A stretch of DNA of 64,000 nucleotides from JAWVFM01 sp963841455 (GTDB taxonomy: Bacteria > Actinomycetota > Thermoleophilia > Solirubrobacterales > 70-9). The position numbers and the translations under genes were made by a program. Positions 1 through 9,140 of the stretch are shown here, one piece after another. The notes beneath the pieces were generated by a model that worked only from the letters and a program-made list of their open reading frames with translations, searched no databases and was not told the DNA's origin. Position 1 is the first letter of the stretch, and each line of letters begins with the position of its first letter. The stretch is from contig CAWJCU010000017.1 in the NCBI GenBank assembly GCA_963841455.1, positions 246,681 through 310,680 on the forward strand, in the 5' to 3' direction.

Positions 1-513
1 TCAGGGGTGCAGCAGCCGGCCCACCAAGCGCACCTCTCCTTCGCTGCCCAGTCCCGCCAACGCCGTCTCGAGCTTCGTCCCGTCGGGAAGGCTCACGCCC
101 GGCTCGAGCTCCAAGAGCGGCACGAGCACGAACCTTCGGCTCCTCACCTCGGGGTGCGGCAGGGTCAGCCGCTCGTGCTCGAGCTCGATGTCGCCGAGCA
201 GTAGGAGGTCGATGTCCAGGGGCCGCGGTCCGTGCCTCGGCCCGCCGAACATGCGCCCGTGCTCCGCCTCGATCGCCTTGCAGGCGTCGAGGAGGTCCAG
301 CGGCGCGAGATCGGTGACCACTCGCGCCGCCGCGTTCAGGAAGTCGGGCTGGTCGAGGATCTCGCCGACCGGTTCGGTCTCATAGATCGAAGAGACCGAC
401 AGCAGCTCGACCCCATGCTCGCCGAGAAGGGATATGGCGCCGCGCAGATGCCCCTCGCGGTCGCCGACGTTCGAACCGAGCCCGAGAAAGCCGATCCGGC
501 CCTCCTCGTTCAT
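1..513 (-). CDS. folK: 2-amino-4-hydroxy-6-hydroxymethyldihydropteridine diphosphokinase (HPPK)
   Basis: This 170-residue cytoplasmic enzyme transfers pyrophosphate from ATP to 6-hydroxymethyl-7,8-dihydropterin, the step before dihydropteroate synthase in folate synthesis. The N-terminus shows the family motif LGLGSNVGDRE and the middle shows the HPPK signature RPLDIDLLLLGD, which carries the metal-binding aspartates. The length is normal for the family and the TGA stop lies exactly at the window edge, so the gene is complete. Its ATG overlaps the stop of folB by four bases, so the two are translationally coupled. Strong identification from motifs and neighbours. Confidence 0.96.
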   Translation of the reverse strand: MNEEGRIGFLGLGSNVGDREGHLRGAISLLGEHGVELLSVSSIYETEPVGEILDQPDFLNAAARVVTDLAPLDLLDACKAIEAEHGRMFGGPRHGPRPLDIDLLLLGDIELEHERLTLPHPEVRSRRFVLVPLLELEPGVSLPDGTKLETALAGLGSEGEVRLVGRLLHP

Positions 514-929
514 TCCTCGTCCTCGTCGTCCTCCTCGACCTCGAAGGGCCGCTCGTGCACCACTTCAACCGCGACCTCCTCCAACGCCAGCGGCAGCGGC
601 GGCTCGGGCTTCGACGCCCGCACCCGCACGACCTCGCAGCCGAACCGCTCGGCGAGTCGCTCGCCGATCACATGGGCCAGCCGCTCGAGGGTCCGGTAGC
701 TCCTTTCGGTCGCGGCGAGGGAGATGATGTCGCAGGCCTCCGAGTAGTCGATCGTGTCCTCGAGGCGGTCGGTCAGGACGGCGTCGCACGCGGGGACGTC
801 GAAGGAGACGTCGAGTAGCAGCCTCTGGCCGACCTCCTGCTCGGCGTCGGTTACGCCGTGGTGGGTGTAGATCGAGAGCCCGCGGATCTCGACGTCAACC
901 GAGGACTCCGAGGCGGAGTCGTCCTCCAT
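510..929 (-). CDS. folB: Dihydroneopterin aldolase
   Basis: This 139-residue protein is a FolB-type aldolase that cleaves 7,8-dihydroneopterin to 6-hydroxymethyl-dihydropterin and glycolaldehyde. The motif YTHHGVTDAEQ near residue 21 and the catalytic-lysine segment VRASKPEPPLP near residue 103 are both present. The open frame continues far upstream, but that extension is arginine-rich and antisense to the next gene. The ATG at 929 gives the normal FolB length and starts just before the conserved core. The C-terminus ends in an unusual acidic tail (EVEEDDEDEE) that folK overlaps by four bases. Confidence 0.93.
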   Translation of the reverse strand: MEDDSASESSVDVEIRGLSIYTHHGVTDAEQEVGQRLLLDVSFDVPACDAVLTDRLEDTIDYSEACDIISLAATERSYRTLERLAHVIGERLAERFGCEVVRVRASKPEPPLPLALEEVAVEVVHERPFEVEEDDEDEE

Positions 930-961
930 CGGCGCAACGTAGCCGATCCGGGGGCGCGTGC

Positions 962-1408
962 TCAGGCGGCGACCGCCTCCGCCGCGCGCTCGTCGCCCTG
1001 CTTCGCCAGCCACGCGTCGAGCTCGAGAGGCTTCTCGGTGTCCTCGTAGACCTCGTAGTCGGTCATGCGACCCCAGCGCGCGTGACCCCAGATGACGTAG
1101 CGGTTCTCGTAGACGAGCTCGCCGCCCTCGGAGCGCAGATAGTCGGTACCGCGAACGCAGATCGTCGTGCGCCACGGGAAGCCCTTCACGAGGACCTCGT
1201 CCGGGAATATCTGAAGCCCGGAGCCCGCGAAGCGCTCGAGCCACTGCGTCACGGCGGGCTTCCCGACGAACTCGCCGGACCACGAGCTGCGGCCCGGGAA
1301 GACGAGGCGGGAGTCCTCGCCGATGAGCCGCAGCTGCGGCTGCGGGTCGCCTTCGTTGAGACGCGCCATGTTGTGGGAAAGGACTCGGTGGGCGAGCCAG
1401 GACAGCAT
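962..1408 (-). CDS. SnoaL-like / NTF2-fold protein
   Basis: A 148-residue protein with the size and pattern of the SnoaL-like (NTF2 superfamily) fold: an N-terminal helical stretch (WLAHRVLSHNMARLNEGD), a conserved SSWSGEFVGKPAV turn that commonly follows in this family, then alternating strands with aromatic residues (ENRYVIWGHARWGRMTDYEVYED). Members range from polyketide cyclases to ketosteroid-isomerase-like enzymes and binding proteins, so the substrate cannot be named. It is transcribed divergently from the TetR regulator at 1490, with a palindromic site between them, suggesting it is that regulator's target. Family assignment is good, function unknown. Confidence 0.75.
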   Translation of the reverse strand: MLSWLAHRVLSHNMARLNEGDPQPQLRLIGEDSRLVFPGRSSWSGEFVGKPAVTQWLERFAGSGLQIFPDEVLVKGFPWRTTICVRGTDYLRSEGGELVYENRYVIWGHARWGRMTDYEVYEDTEKPLELDAWLAKQGDERAAEAVAA

Positions 1409-1451
1409 CGCGGGGCCCCTTTCGCTCGAGCATCAGCGCTCGATTGGGTTT

Positions 1452-1467
1452 TAGATAGATCGCTCTA
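1452..1467. promoter_or_regulatory. Probable TetR-family operator
   Basis: The 16-base sequence TAGATAGATCGCTCTA is an imperfect palindrome: outer TAGA/TCTA arms and central GATC are symmetric, with only the TA/GC step mismatched. It sits in the gap between the divergent SnoaL-like gene and TetR gene. It resembles the general form of LmrA/YxaF-class TetR boxes, and the neighbouring TetR protein is LmrA-like. Assignment as its operator is inference. Confidence 0.6.
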
Positions 1468-1489
1468 GTAAGGACGCTACCATAGCCGG

Positions 1490-2065
1490 GTGCCCGCCGA
1501 GACCAAGGACCGGATCGTCGACGCCACCGCCGAGCTCTTTCGCCGGCGGGGCTACGTCGGCACCGGGGTCAAGCAGATCGTCGCCGAGGCGAACGCGCCC
1601 TTCGGTTCGCTCTACCACTTCTTCCCGGGAGGGAAGGCGGAGCTCGGCGAGGAGGTGGTTCGGACGTCCGGTGCCATGTACCTCGAGCTCTTCGCGACGA
1701 TGGCGACCGCCGCGCCCGACGCCGCCACCGCCGTCGGCGACTTCTTCTCCGGAGCGGCCGAGACCCTGCGAGAGACCGACTACGCCGACGCGTGCCCCAT
1801 CGCCACCGTTGCGCTGGAGGTGGCGAGCACCGACGAGACCCTGCGCAAGGCCACGGCCGATGTCTTCGAGAGCTGGACGAATGCGGGCACCGCCTACTTC
1901 GTGGCCGCAGGGATCGAGGAGGAGGCGGCGCGGGAGGTGTGCCTGGAGATGCTGATGCTCCTCGAGGGAGCGTTCCTCTTCAGCCGGGCGTGGAAGTCGA
2001 CGCGGCCACTCGAGGTGGCCGGCGCGGCTGCGGTCGCCGCCGTCCGTGAGGCCCTTCGGGCCTAG
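1490..2065 (+). CDS. TetR/AcrR family transcriptional regulator, LmrA/YxaF-like
   Basis: A 191-residue repressor-type protein. Residues about 5-50 form the TetR helix-turn-helix (DRIVDATAELFRRRGYVGTG, then GVKQIVAEANAPFGSLYHFF), and the rest is an all-helical ligand-binding domain typical of the LmrA/YxaF subgroup (ADACPIATVALEVA). The GTG at 1490 is chosen because the helix-turn-helix follows directly and the promoter region lies just upstream. It is divergent from the SnoaL-like gene with a palindrome between, so autoregulation and control of that gene are likely. The effector is unknown. Confidence 0.88.
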   Translation: MPAETKDRIVDATAELFRRRGYVGTGVKQIVAEANAPFGSLYHFFPGGKAELGEEVVRTSGAMYLELFATMATAAPDAATAVGDFFSGAAETLRETDYADACPIATVALEVASTDETLRKATADVFESWTNAGTAYFVAAGIEEEAAREVCLEMLMLLEGAFLFSRAWKSTRPLEVAGAAAVAAVREALRA

Positions 2066-2868
2066 CCGGCTGCGGCCCAGGCCCGGCGACCGAGGATCGC
2101 CTCGGCGGTCAGCATCGCCTCGCGGGCCTCGGCCACGTCGTGGACCCGCAACACGTCGGCACCCCCGGCCAGCGCCAGCACGCTCGCCGCGATGCTCCCG
2201 CCCAGCCGATCGCCGACCTCGCGGCCCGTCAGCTTGCCGATGAACGCCTTTCGCGAGGCCCCGATGACGACGGGCCGCCCGAGCTCGCGGAGCTCGCCCA
2301 GGCGATGGAGGAGCTCGAGGTTGTGGAAGGCGGTCTTACCGAAGCCGATCCCCGGGTCGACCCAGATTCGCTCCTCATCGATCCCGGCCGCGATCGCGGC
2401 CTCGACCCGCTCGGCGAGAAACGCCTTGACGTCGTCGACGACGTCGTCATAGCGGGGATCGTCCTGCATCGTTCGCGGCGTTCCGAGCATGTGCATCAGG
2501 ACGACCTCGCAGCCGTGCACTGCGCAAAGACCGGCGAGATCAGGGTCGCCCCGGAGCGCGGTCACATCGTTGACGATCGATGCCCCGGCCTCCAGCGCCG
2601 TTGCGGCGACCGCGGCCTTGGAGGTGTCGATGGAGACTCGAGCCCCGGGGCCCCCTTCGCCGGCCAGAGCAGCCACCACCGGCTCGGTCCGCGCCAGCTC
2701 CTCCTCGACCGTCACCGCCGCCGCTCCGGGCCGAGTCGACTCCCCGCCGACGTCGAGGATGTCGGCGCCGGCGTCCGCGAGCTCGCGACCATGCTCGACA
2801 GCCGCGCTCGCGTCGAGGAAGAGCCCGCCGTCCGAGAACGAGTCAGGGGTCACGTTGACGATCCCCAT
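2062..2868 (-). CDS. folP: Dihydropteroate synthase
   Basis: This 268-residue TIM-barrel enzyme condenses 6-hydroxymethyl-dihydropterin pyrophosphate with p-aminobenzoate to give dihydropteroate, and is the sulfonamide target. Visible family motifs in order are VNVTPDSFSDGG (residues 4-15), DVGGESTRPGA, the loop SIDTSKAAVA, VNDVTALRG, DPGIGFGKT and GASRKAFIG. The ATG at 2868 lies two residues before the first motif and no in-frame start occurs between it and the ftsH stop, so the N-terminus is short but plausible. It follows ftsH by 32 bases on the same strand, the usual actinobacterial arrangement. Confidence 0.95.
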   Translation of the reverse strand: MGIVNVTPDSFSDGGLFLDASAAVEHGRELADAGADILDVGGESTRPGAAAVTVEEELARTEPVVAALAGEGGPGARVSIDTSKAAVAATALEAGASIVNDVTALRGDPDLAGLCAVHGCEVVLMHMLGTPRTMQDDPRYDDVVDDVKAFLAERVEAAIAAGIDEERIWVDPGIGFGKTAFHNLELLHRLGELRELGRPVVIGASRKAFIGKLTGREVGDRLGGSIAASVLALAGGADVLRVHDVAEAREAMLTAEAILGRRAWAAAG

Positions 2869-2900
2869 CAGGACCGTCGCGCCCGAATCCGGCAGGCTCG

Positions 2901-4847
<1,947 letters not shown>

Positions 4848-4939
4848 CTGCGGCTCTCAGCTCGGTTGGCTGCGGCATGCATCAATGGATTCGAGGCGTC
4901 CCGCAGGCTTGGATCAGCGTACCAGCCGACGGTCGGCGT

Positions 4940-5500
4940 CTATGCGGCTTCGGGCCCGTCCGCAAGCGCGGCAACATACGAGAGGTTCCTGTGCCGCTGG
5001 GCGTGATCGAGCCCGTATCCCACGGCGAACCGGTTCGGGATCTCGAAGCCGACGTAGCGGACGGGCAGGTCGACCCGGCGCCGCTCGGGCTTCGTGAGCA
5101 GCGCGCACACCTCGAGCGAGCGAGGATTCCGGGCCCTGAGATTGCGCAGGAGGTAGTGGAGCGTGAGGCCGGAGTCGATGATGTCCTCCACAAGCACTAC
5201 GTCGCGGCCCTCGATCGAGGAGTCGAGGTCCTTGAGGATTCGCACGACGCCCGACGAGTCGGTGGCGGAGCCGTAGCTCGAGACGGCCATGAAGTCGATC
5301 TCGCACGGCACCGTGAGCTCGCGCATCAGGTCCGCCATGAAAAGGACCGCGCCCTTCAGCACGCCGATCAGCACCAAGTCGCGGCCCTCATAGTCCCGTG
5401 AGATCTCGGCCCCGAGCTCCCTGACGCGGCGCTGGAGGTCATCCGAGGCGACGAGGACCTCGCCGATCCCGGACGGCCCTCCCTCAGGCTCGGTCATCAA
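4940..5500 (-). CDS. hpt: Hypoxanthine phosphoribosyltransferase
   Basis: A 186-residue purine salvage enzyme converting hypoxanthine (and probably guanine) plus PRPP to the nucleotide. The PRPP-binding signature is VVLVEDIIDSGLTL near residue 100, preceded by the flexible-loop region FMAVSSYGSAT, and the base-binding end is RYVGFEIPNRFAVGYGLD. Length matches the family. It overlaps the end of tilS by 17 bases, so the pair is co-transcribed; tilS-hpt-ftsH is a widely conserved order. MM at the start leaves a one-codon ambiguity. Confidence 0.95.
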   Translation of the reverse strand: MMTEPEGGPSGIGEVLVASDDLQRRVRELGAEISRDYEGRDLVLIGVLKGAVLFMADLMRELTVPCEIDFMAVSSYGSATDSSGVVRILKDLDSSIEGRDVVLVEDIIDSGLTLHYLLRNLRARNPRSLEVCALLTKPERRRVDLPVRYVGFEIPNRFAVGYGLDHAQRHRNLSYVAALADGPEAA

Positions 5501-6845
5501 GCGCTCGCGCGGTCAGCACGGCGACCTGACGCGTCCCCGACGCGAGCTTGAAGTCCTCGGAGACCGCCACCCCTGCCACCCAGGCGACCACCTCGCCGGC
5601 GACGACCACCGGCAGATCGCGCCGGGCGGACCGTGGGACGCCGCTGTCGGTGAACAGGTCCTGAAGGGACTTCGTGCCGCTCATTCCGAGCGGCCTGATG
5701 CGATCCCCCTCGCGCCAGGTGCGGACCTCGAGCTCGCTGCCGAGGGCGCCGGCATCGAGCGTGGCGAGGTCGGGCCCGGCCGGCTCGACCGGCATCGGGT
5801 GGAGCTCCGCGCGCACCTCCCACCGGCCGATCCGGCAGATGCCGGGAAGCGCCAGGCGCGTGGGCTCGGGCGCGGCGTCGGCGGGGCTCTCGGTCTCGAA
5901 GTGGACCGTGCCCGCCTCGCAGACGGCCCGTACTCCCCCACCGAGCTCCACCGTCCCGCCCGCGGGCGAGCGGGCGAGGCGGGTGATCTCGGCGGCCCTG
6001 GCGCGCCCAACTGCCACGCTTCGCCCGGCGGCCCGCTCCGCGAGAGAGCGAAGGGCGAGGCGGCGAAGGGCCGGGTCGAGCTCGGCCAGCGCGGCGGCGC
6101 CGATCGCCGACGAGCCCGCCGGGGCGCCGGCGGCCTCGAGCTCCGCGAGAACGAGCCGATCGAGAAGCTCGGCCTCCTCGAGGAGCTCCGCGTGGGTCTC
6201 CGCGAGGTTCGCCTCCGCCGCCCCGAGCTCGGCAAGGACGGGCAGCACCTCGTGACGGATGCGGTTGCGGGCAAACGCCGGGTCGAGGTTGGTGGGGTCG
6301 TCCTCGAACGGGAGCCCGGCGGCGATCGCCAGCTCGCGAAGCGCCGCGCGCGAGCCGCCGAGCAGCGGGCGGACCACCCGCCCCTGCCGCGGCGGCATGC
6401 CGCGCAGCGCGCGAGCGCCGGGCGACGCAGCGAGGCGGTACAGCAAGGTCTCGGCGAGGTCCGTCCGCGTGTGCCCGGTGACGATCACACTCGCGCCGGT
6501 CCGATCCCGCAGACGCTCGGCCGCCTCGTAGCGCGCCTGGCGCGCGGCCGCCTGGAGGTTCCCCTGCAGGTGCTTCGGGCGCTCGACGTGGAGGTCGATT
6601 CGCAGGCGGCCGCACAGCTCCCGGCAGGTCTTCTCGTCGCGGTCGGCATCGGGGCGCAGGCGGTAGTTGACGTGCAGGACGTGCACGCTCTCCGGCCCGA
6701 GCAGACGAGCGAGGCCCGCCGCGGCGCACGCGGAGTCGGGCCCACCGGAGGCCATCACGACGACCGACGACGTCGGCTCGACCAGGCCGCTCTCGCGGAC
6801 CGCCACCGCAAGCGCGTCGAGCGCCTCCTCCTTGCCGTGAGCCAT
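5484..6845 (-). CDS. tilS: tRNA(Ile)-lysidine synthase
   Basis: A 453-residue enzyme that uses ATP and lysine to convert cytidine 34 of the CAU-anticodon isoleucine tRNA to lysidine, making it read AUA. The N-terminal PP-loop is SGGPDS at residues 33-38, followed by LLGPESVHVLHVNYRLRPDA, VIVTGHTRTDLAETLLYRL and FEDDPTNLDPAFARNRIRHEVLP, all characteristic of TilS. The C-terminal domain (residues about 370-440, RTWREGDRIRPLGMSGTKS) is the expected tRNA-binding part. It overlaps hpt downstream, as in many genomes. Confidence 0.95.
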   Translation of the reverse strand: MAHGKEEALDALAVAVRESGLVEPTSSVVVMASGGPDSACAAAGLARLLGPESVHVLHVNYRLRPDADRDEKTCRELCGRLRIDLHVERPKHLQGNLQAAARQARYEAAERLRDRTGASVIVTGHTRTDLAETLLYRLAASPGARALRGMPPRQGRVVRPLLGGSRAALRELAIAAGLPFEDDPTNLDPAFARNRIRHEVLPVLAELGAAEANLAETHAELLEEAELLDRLVLAELEAAGAPAGSSAIGAAALAELDPALRRLALRSLAERAAGRSVAVGRARAAEITRLARSPAGGTVELGGGVRAVCEAGTVHFETESPADAAPEPTRLALPGICRIGRWEVRAELHPMPVEPAGPDLATLDAGALGSELEVRTWREGDRIRPLGMSGTKSLQDLFTDSGVPRSARRDLPVVVAGEVVAWVAGVAVSEDFKLASGTRQVAVLTARALDDRA

Positions 6846-6895
6846 TTGCGCGCGATCTTACGGCCAGCGTCGTACGGCTTTTCGGGGCGCGCCCG

Positions 6896-8302
6896 CTAGC
6901 GCGACTGCTCGGCCTCCGCCTTGGCCTCGTCGGCGTCCTCGACGTTGCGGGCTCGCGCGACGAACAGATCCACCGGAGCGGGAAACCCGGGCAGCTCGAC
7001 CTCGCCGATCGGGGCGAAGTCGAGGTAGCCCGTCTCGCCGACGGCGTCCACGACGGCCGCCGTGGTCAGGACCTCGCCGCCGAGCGCCCGGTTCACCACT
7101 CGATGCGCGAGGTTGACATCGCCGCCGAAGTAGTCGCCGTCGCGGTACACGGCGCGTCCCCAATGGATACCGACCCGAGGCTGCGGGCGATCGGGGAACA
7201 GGGCGAGAAAGCCGACCGCCCACTCGGTGAGCGTCTCGCGGTCGGGAGAGACGATCATGACCTCGTCGCCGATCGTCTTCACGATCACCGCCTCCGAGGG
7301 CAGGGTCGCCTCCACCGCCTCGACGAAGCGCTCGACCATGTCCAGCGCCTCCTCATCGCCCTCCTCCTCGGTGTAGCGAGTGAACCCCGTGAGATCGACG
7401 AAGCAGAAGGCCATCTGGATCCGGCCGAGCTGCCTCGCGCCGCCCAGCTCCGCCTCCATATGCCCGATCACGTCCTGCTCGATGTAGAAGCGCAGGTAGC
7501 GGTTGTGGATGTAGTCCATGAGGGGCGTGCTCATCGGCAGGAGTCCCCGCACCAGCCCCTCCATCTGCTCGGCCATCTCGAGCGCGGGCACGCCCTCGCG
7601 GATGAGCGGCTCGTGCACGTAGATGTGGAAGAGGCGCACCTCCGCCTCCGCGATCTTGCGAATCGACTGGGCGTAGACCCGGGTGAGCTGGAGCAACGCG
7701 ACAAGCGGAAAACCGGAATCGAGCACGCCCGCCATCGTCTTCACCGCCTCGATGTCCTGGTCGGTGAGGCGGCGCTCGAGCGCGGTCGGCGTTCCCAACA
7801 GCGACATCAGCCGCTCGATGAGAGCTTCTTCGAGGCCAGTCTCCTCCGAGGCCTCACCCGGCGTGTGCGTGCGCCCCGGCTCCGGCAGGAGGTCCTCGAC
7901 GTAGCCGAATGCGAGTCTGCCCTCGCGAACCGCCCGGCGGAGCTCCTCGAGCGAGTGCCCACGCTCGCGCAGCCGCGCCACCACGCGCGCCTGGGCCGCG
8001 GCCGAGCGCGTCCAGCGGCCGTCCCTCAGCGGGATGATCTTCGACGCCACCCAGCGCTGAAGCGTCGAGGGCGAGACGCCGGCGAGCTCCGCGGCCTCGC
8101 CCGTGGAGATCGTCGCCTCGGGCGCCACTAGATGATCGATTCGGTCATCTGAATCGATCCTTACAGAGAGCGACGGGGTCGCGCCACCCCGTCGCTCGGC
8201 GGGCTTTCGGCCCGCACCGTCGGCCTGCGGCGCCTCGTCGGGCGCCTCGCGAACCCGGCTCTCCGTCCCCAGTCGCCAGGGAGCCGAGAGCGTCGGGACC
8301 AC
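6896..8302 (-). CDS. Class III adenylate/guanylate cyclase with N-terminal MerR-like helix-turn-helix
   Basis: A 468-residue protein. Residues about 65-130 (ISTGEAAELAGVSPSTLQRW onward, with LRERGHSLEELRRAVREG) form a MerR/excisionase-like winged helix. A helical region follows, and residues about 295-455 form a class III cyclase domain. Metal-binding aspartates are visible in FCFVDLTGFTRY and TIGDEVMIVS, and the catalytic helix region in YFGGDVNLAHRVVNRA. No transmembrane segment is seen, so it is probably soluble. It likely makes cAMP. Whether the helix-turn-helix binds DNA or serves as a protein switch is unknown. The start at 8302 is uncertain; the first 60 residues are low complexity. 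Confidence 0.85.
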   Translation of the reverse strand: MVPTLSAPWRLGTESRVREAPDEAPQADGAGRKPAERRGGATPSLSVRIDSDDRIDHLVAPEATISTGEAAELAGVSPSTLQRWVASKIIPLRDGRWTRSAAAQARVVARLRERGHSLEELRRAVREGRLAFGYVEDLLPEPGRTHTPGEASEETGLEEALIERLMSLLGTPTALERRLTDQDIEAVKTMAGVLDSGFPLVALLQLTRVYAQSIRKIAEAEVRLFHIYVHEPLIREGVPALEMAEQMEGLVRGLLPMSTPLMDYIHNRYLRFYIEQDVIGHMEAELGGARQLGRIQMAFCFVDLTGFTRYTEEEGDEEALDMVERFVEAVEATLPSEAVIVKTIGDEVMIVSPDRETLTEWAVGFLALFPDRPQPRVGIHWGRAVYRDGDYFGGDVNLAHRVVNRALGGEVLTTAAVVDAVGETGYLDFAPIGEVELPGFPAPVDLFVARARNVEDADEAKAEAEQSR

Positions 8303-8404
8303 TCCGGCCTCTTTCCGATCTGCTGACCGTTGAGCCTACGCCGGTCGCAGTCCCGCGTCAAGTGAAACTGTCACCGCCGCAACGCCCGCCCGGGACACGA
8401 GTAA

Positions 8405-8460
8405 CTTGCGGACGCCCTCGGCGTCCTTACACGCTCCTTTCGGGGCTAAAGCCCCTCAAG
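8405..8460 (-). repeat. Two-hairpin intergenic element, copy 1 of 3
   Basis: On the minus strand this element follows the stop codon of the SCP2-like gene directly. It consists of a GGGGC-TTTA-GCCCC hairpin, the linker GAAAGGAGCGTGTAA, a second hairpin GGACGCC-GAG-GGCGTCC, and the end GCAAG. Copies at 21506-21560 and 36988-37039 share the linker and loops while the stem bases change in pairs. Same-strand position after a stop codon suggests a 3' UTR RNA structure. No T-run follows, so it is not a classical intrinsic terminator. Confidence 0.75.
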
Positions 8461-8943
8461 TCAATCTATTGCGAGGTCCGGGAAGCGCTCCCGGACGAGG
8501 CGGCGATACGGCTCGATCAGGAACCGCATCGCGGGCAGGTAGAGCATCGCGGTGCGGGCGTCGCCCTCGCAGCGGACCCGCCCTCGCGCGATCGCGATTG
8601 CGAGGCTCTCACGGCCCTGGAGGTAGCGGTTCGCCGTCGCCGAATCCATCCACATCCGTAGCCGGGGCTCCCAGTCGATGTCGTCGTCGAAGCGCCAGCG
8701 CAGCCTGCGCGTGGGCTCGTCGCTGGGCGCCAGGTTGAGGACCAGGGCTCGATCGGTGATCTCGATCCGAATCCTCGGCGCAGCGGCGCGGACGAGGGTG
8801 CCGGCCGTCTCGTCGGCCTCGACGGCCTCGAGGACGTCCTCGAGAACCTCGCGCATCTCGGCGGCGGACCCAGGCCCCTCCACGCTGCGAGCCGCGCGGG
8901 CCTTCGCCCTTCGCACGCTCCGCCCTGCAACCGTCGCCTCCAT
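8461..8943 (-). CDS. SCP2 sterol-binding-domain-like protein
   Basis: A 160-residue soluble protein. The second half (ITDRALVLNLAPSDEPTRRL, then MWMDSATANRYLQGRESL and IARGRVRCEGDARTAMLYLP) has the alternating strand/helix pattern and the gain-of-shape GRVRCEGD segment typical of SCP2-like lipid-carrier domains. The N-terminus is a basic, alanine-rich helix. Such domains bind lipids or acyl chains; the ligand is unknown. It lies upstream of the helix-turn-helix cyclase on the same strand and downstream of a CRP-like site, which hints at cAMP-linked expression. The fold is inferred by pattern, not by search. Confidence 0.6.
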   Translation of the reverse strand: MEATVAGRSVRRAKARAARSVEGPGSAAEMREVLEDVLEAVEADETAGTLVRAAAPRIRIEITDRALVLNLAPSDEPTRRLRWRFDDDIDWEPRLRMWMDSATANRYLQGRESLAIAIARGRVRCEGDARTAMLYLPAMRFLIEPYRRLVRERFPDLAID

Positions 8944-8962
8944 GCCGTGAACCCTACCCCTG

Positions 8963-8978
8963 TGTGCGTTGTGTCACA
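8963..8978. promoter_or_regulatory. CRP-like binding site upstream of the SCP2-like gene
   Basis: The sequence TGTGCGTTGTGTCACA matches the CRP consensus TGTGA-N6-TCACA at nine of ten fixed positions. It ends 20 bases upstream of the ATG at 8943. Two class III cyclases are encoded in this window, one of them directly downstream. Assignment is inference; a single match of this quality can occur by chance. Confidence 0.4.
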
Positions 8979-8990
8979 CGGAACCGCGAG

Positions 8991-9104
8991 GGGGCTGGTT
9001 AGGGAGGCCGAGCTCGAACTGCGTTTCACCGCCACGGGGGCGAGTTCCCCGCCGCATAAGTGGTCAACTCCGCCGCGTACCGATACCCCTTCCTAACCAG
9101 CCCC
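8991..9104. ncRNA. Candidate structured RNA closed by a long inverted repeat
   Basis: The ends of this 114-base stretch pair: GGGGCTGGTTAGGGA at 8991-9005 matches the reverse complement of 9090-9104 at 14 of 15 positions. The interior is GC-rich with further short complementary runs. It lies between the acyltransferase stop (9141) and the SCP2-like start (8943), both on the minus strand, so it would be a leader or 3' UTR of that unit. I do not recognise a known riboswitch or 6S RNA. It could also be a defective mobile repeat. Confidence 0.45.
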
Positions 9105-9140
9105 ACCCCGGCCGGCATCGCACGGGCGTCGCCAGGGTCG

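Noticed and set aside
8405..8460. Hairpin GGGGC-TAAA-GCCCC as a DosR-type operator
   Set aside because: It resembles a DosR box, but it always occurs with the second hairpin and directly after stop codons, which fits RNA structure better than a promoter site.
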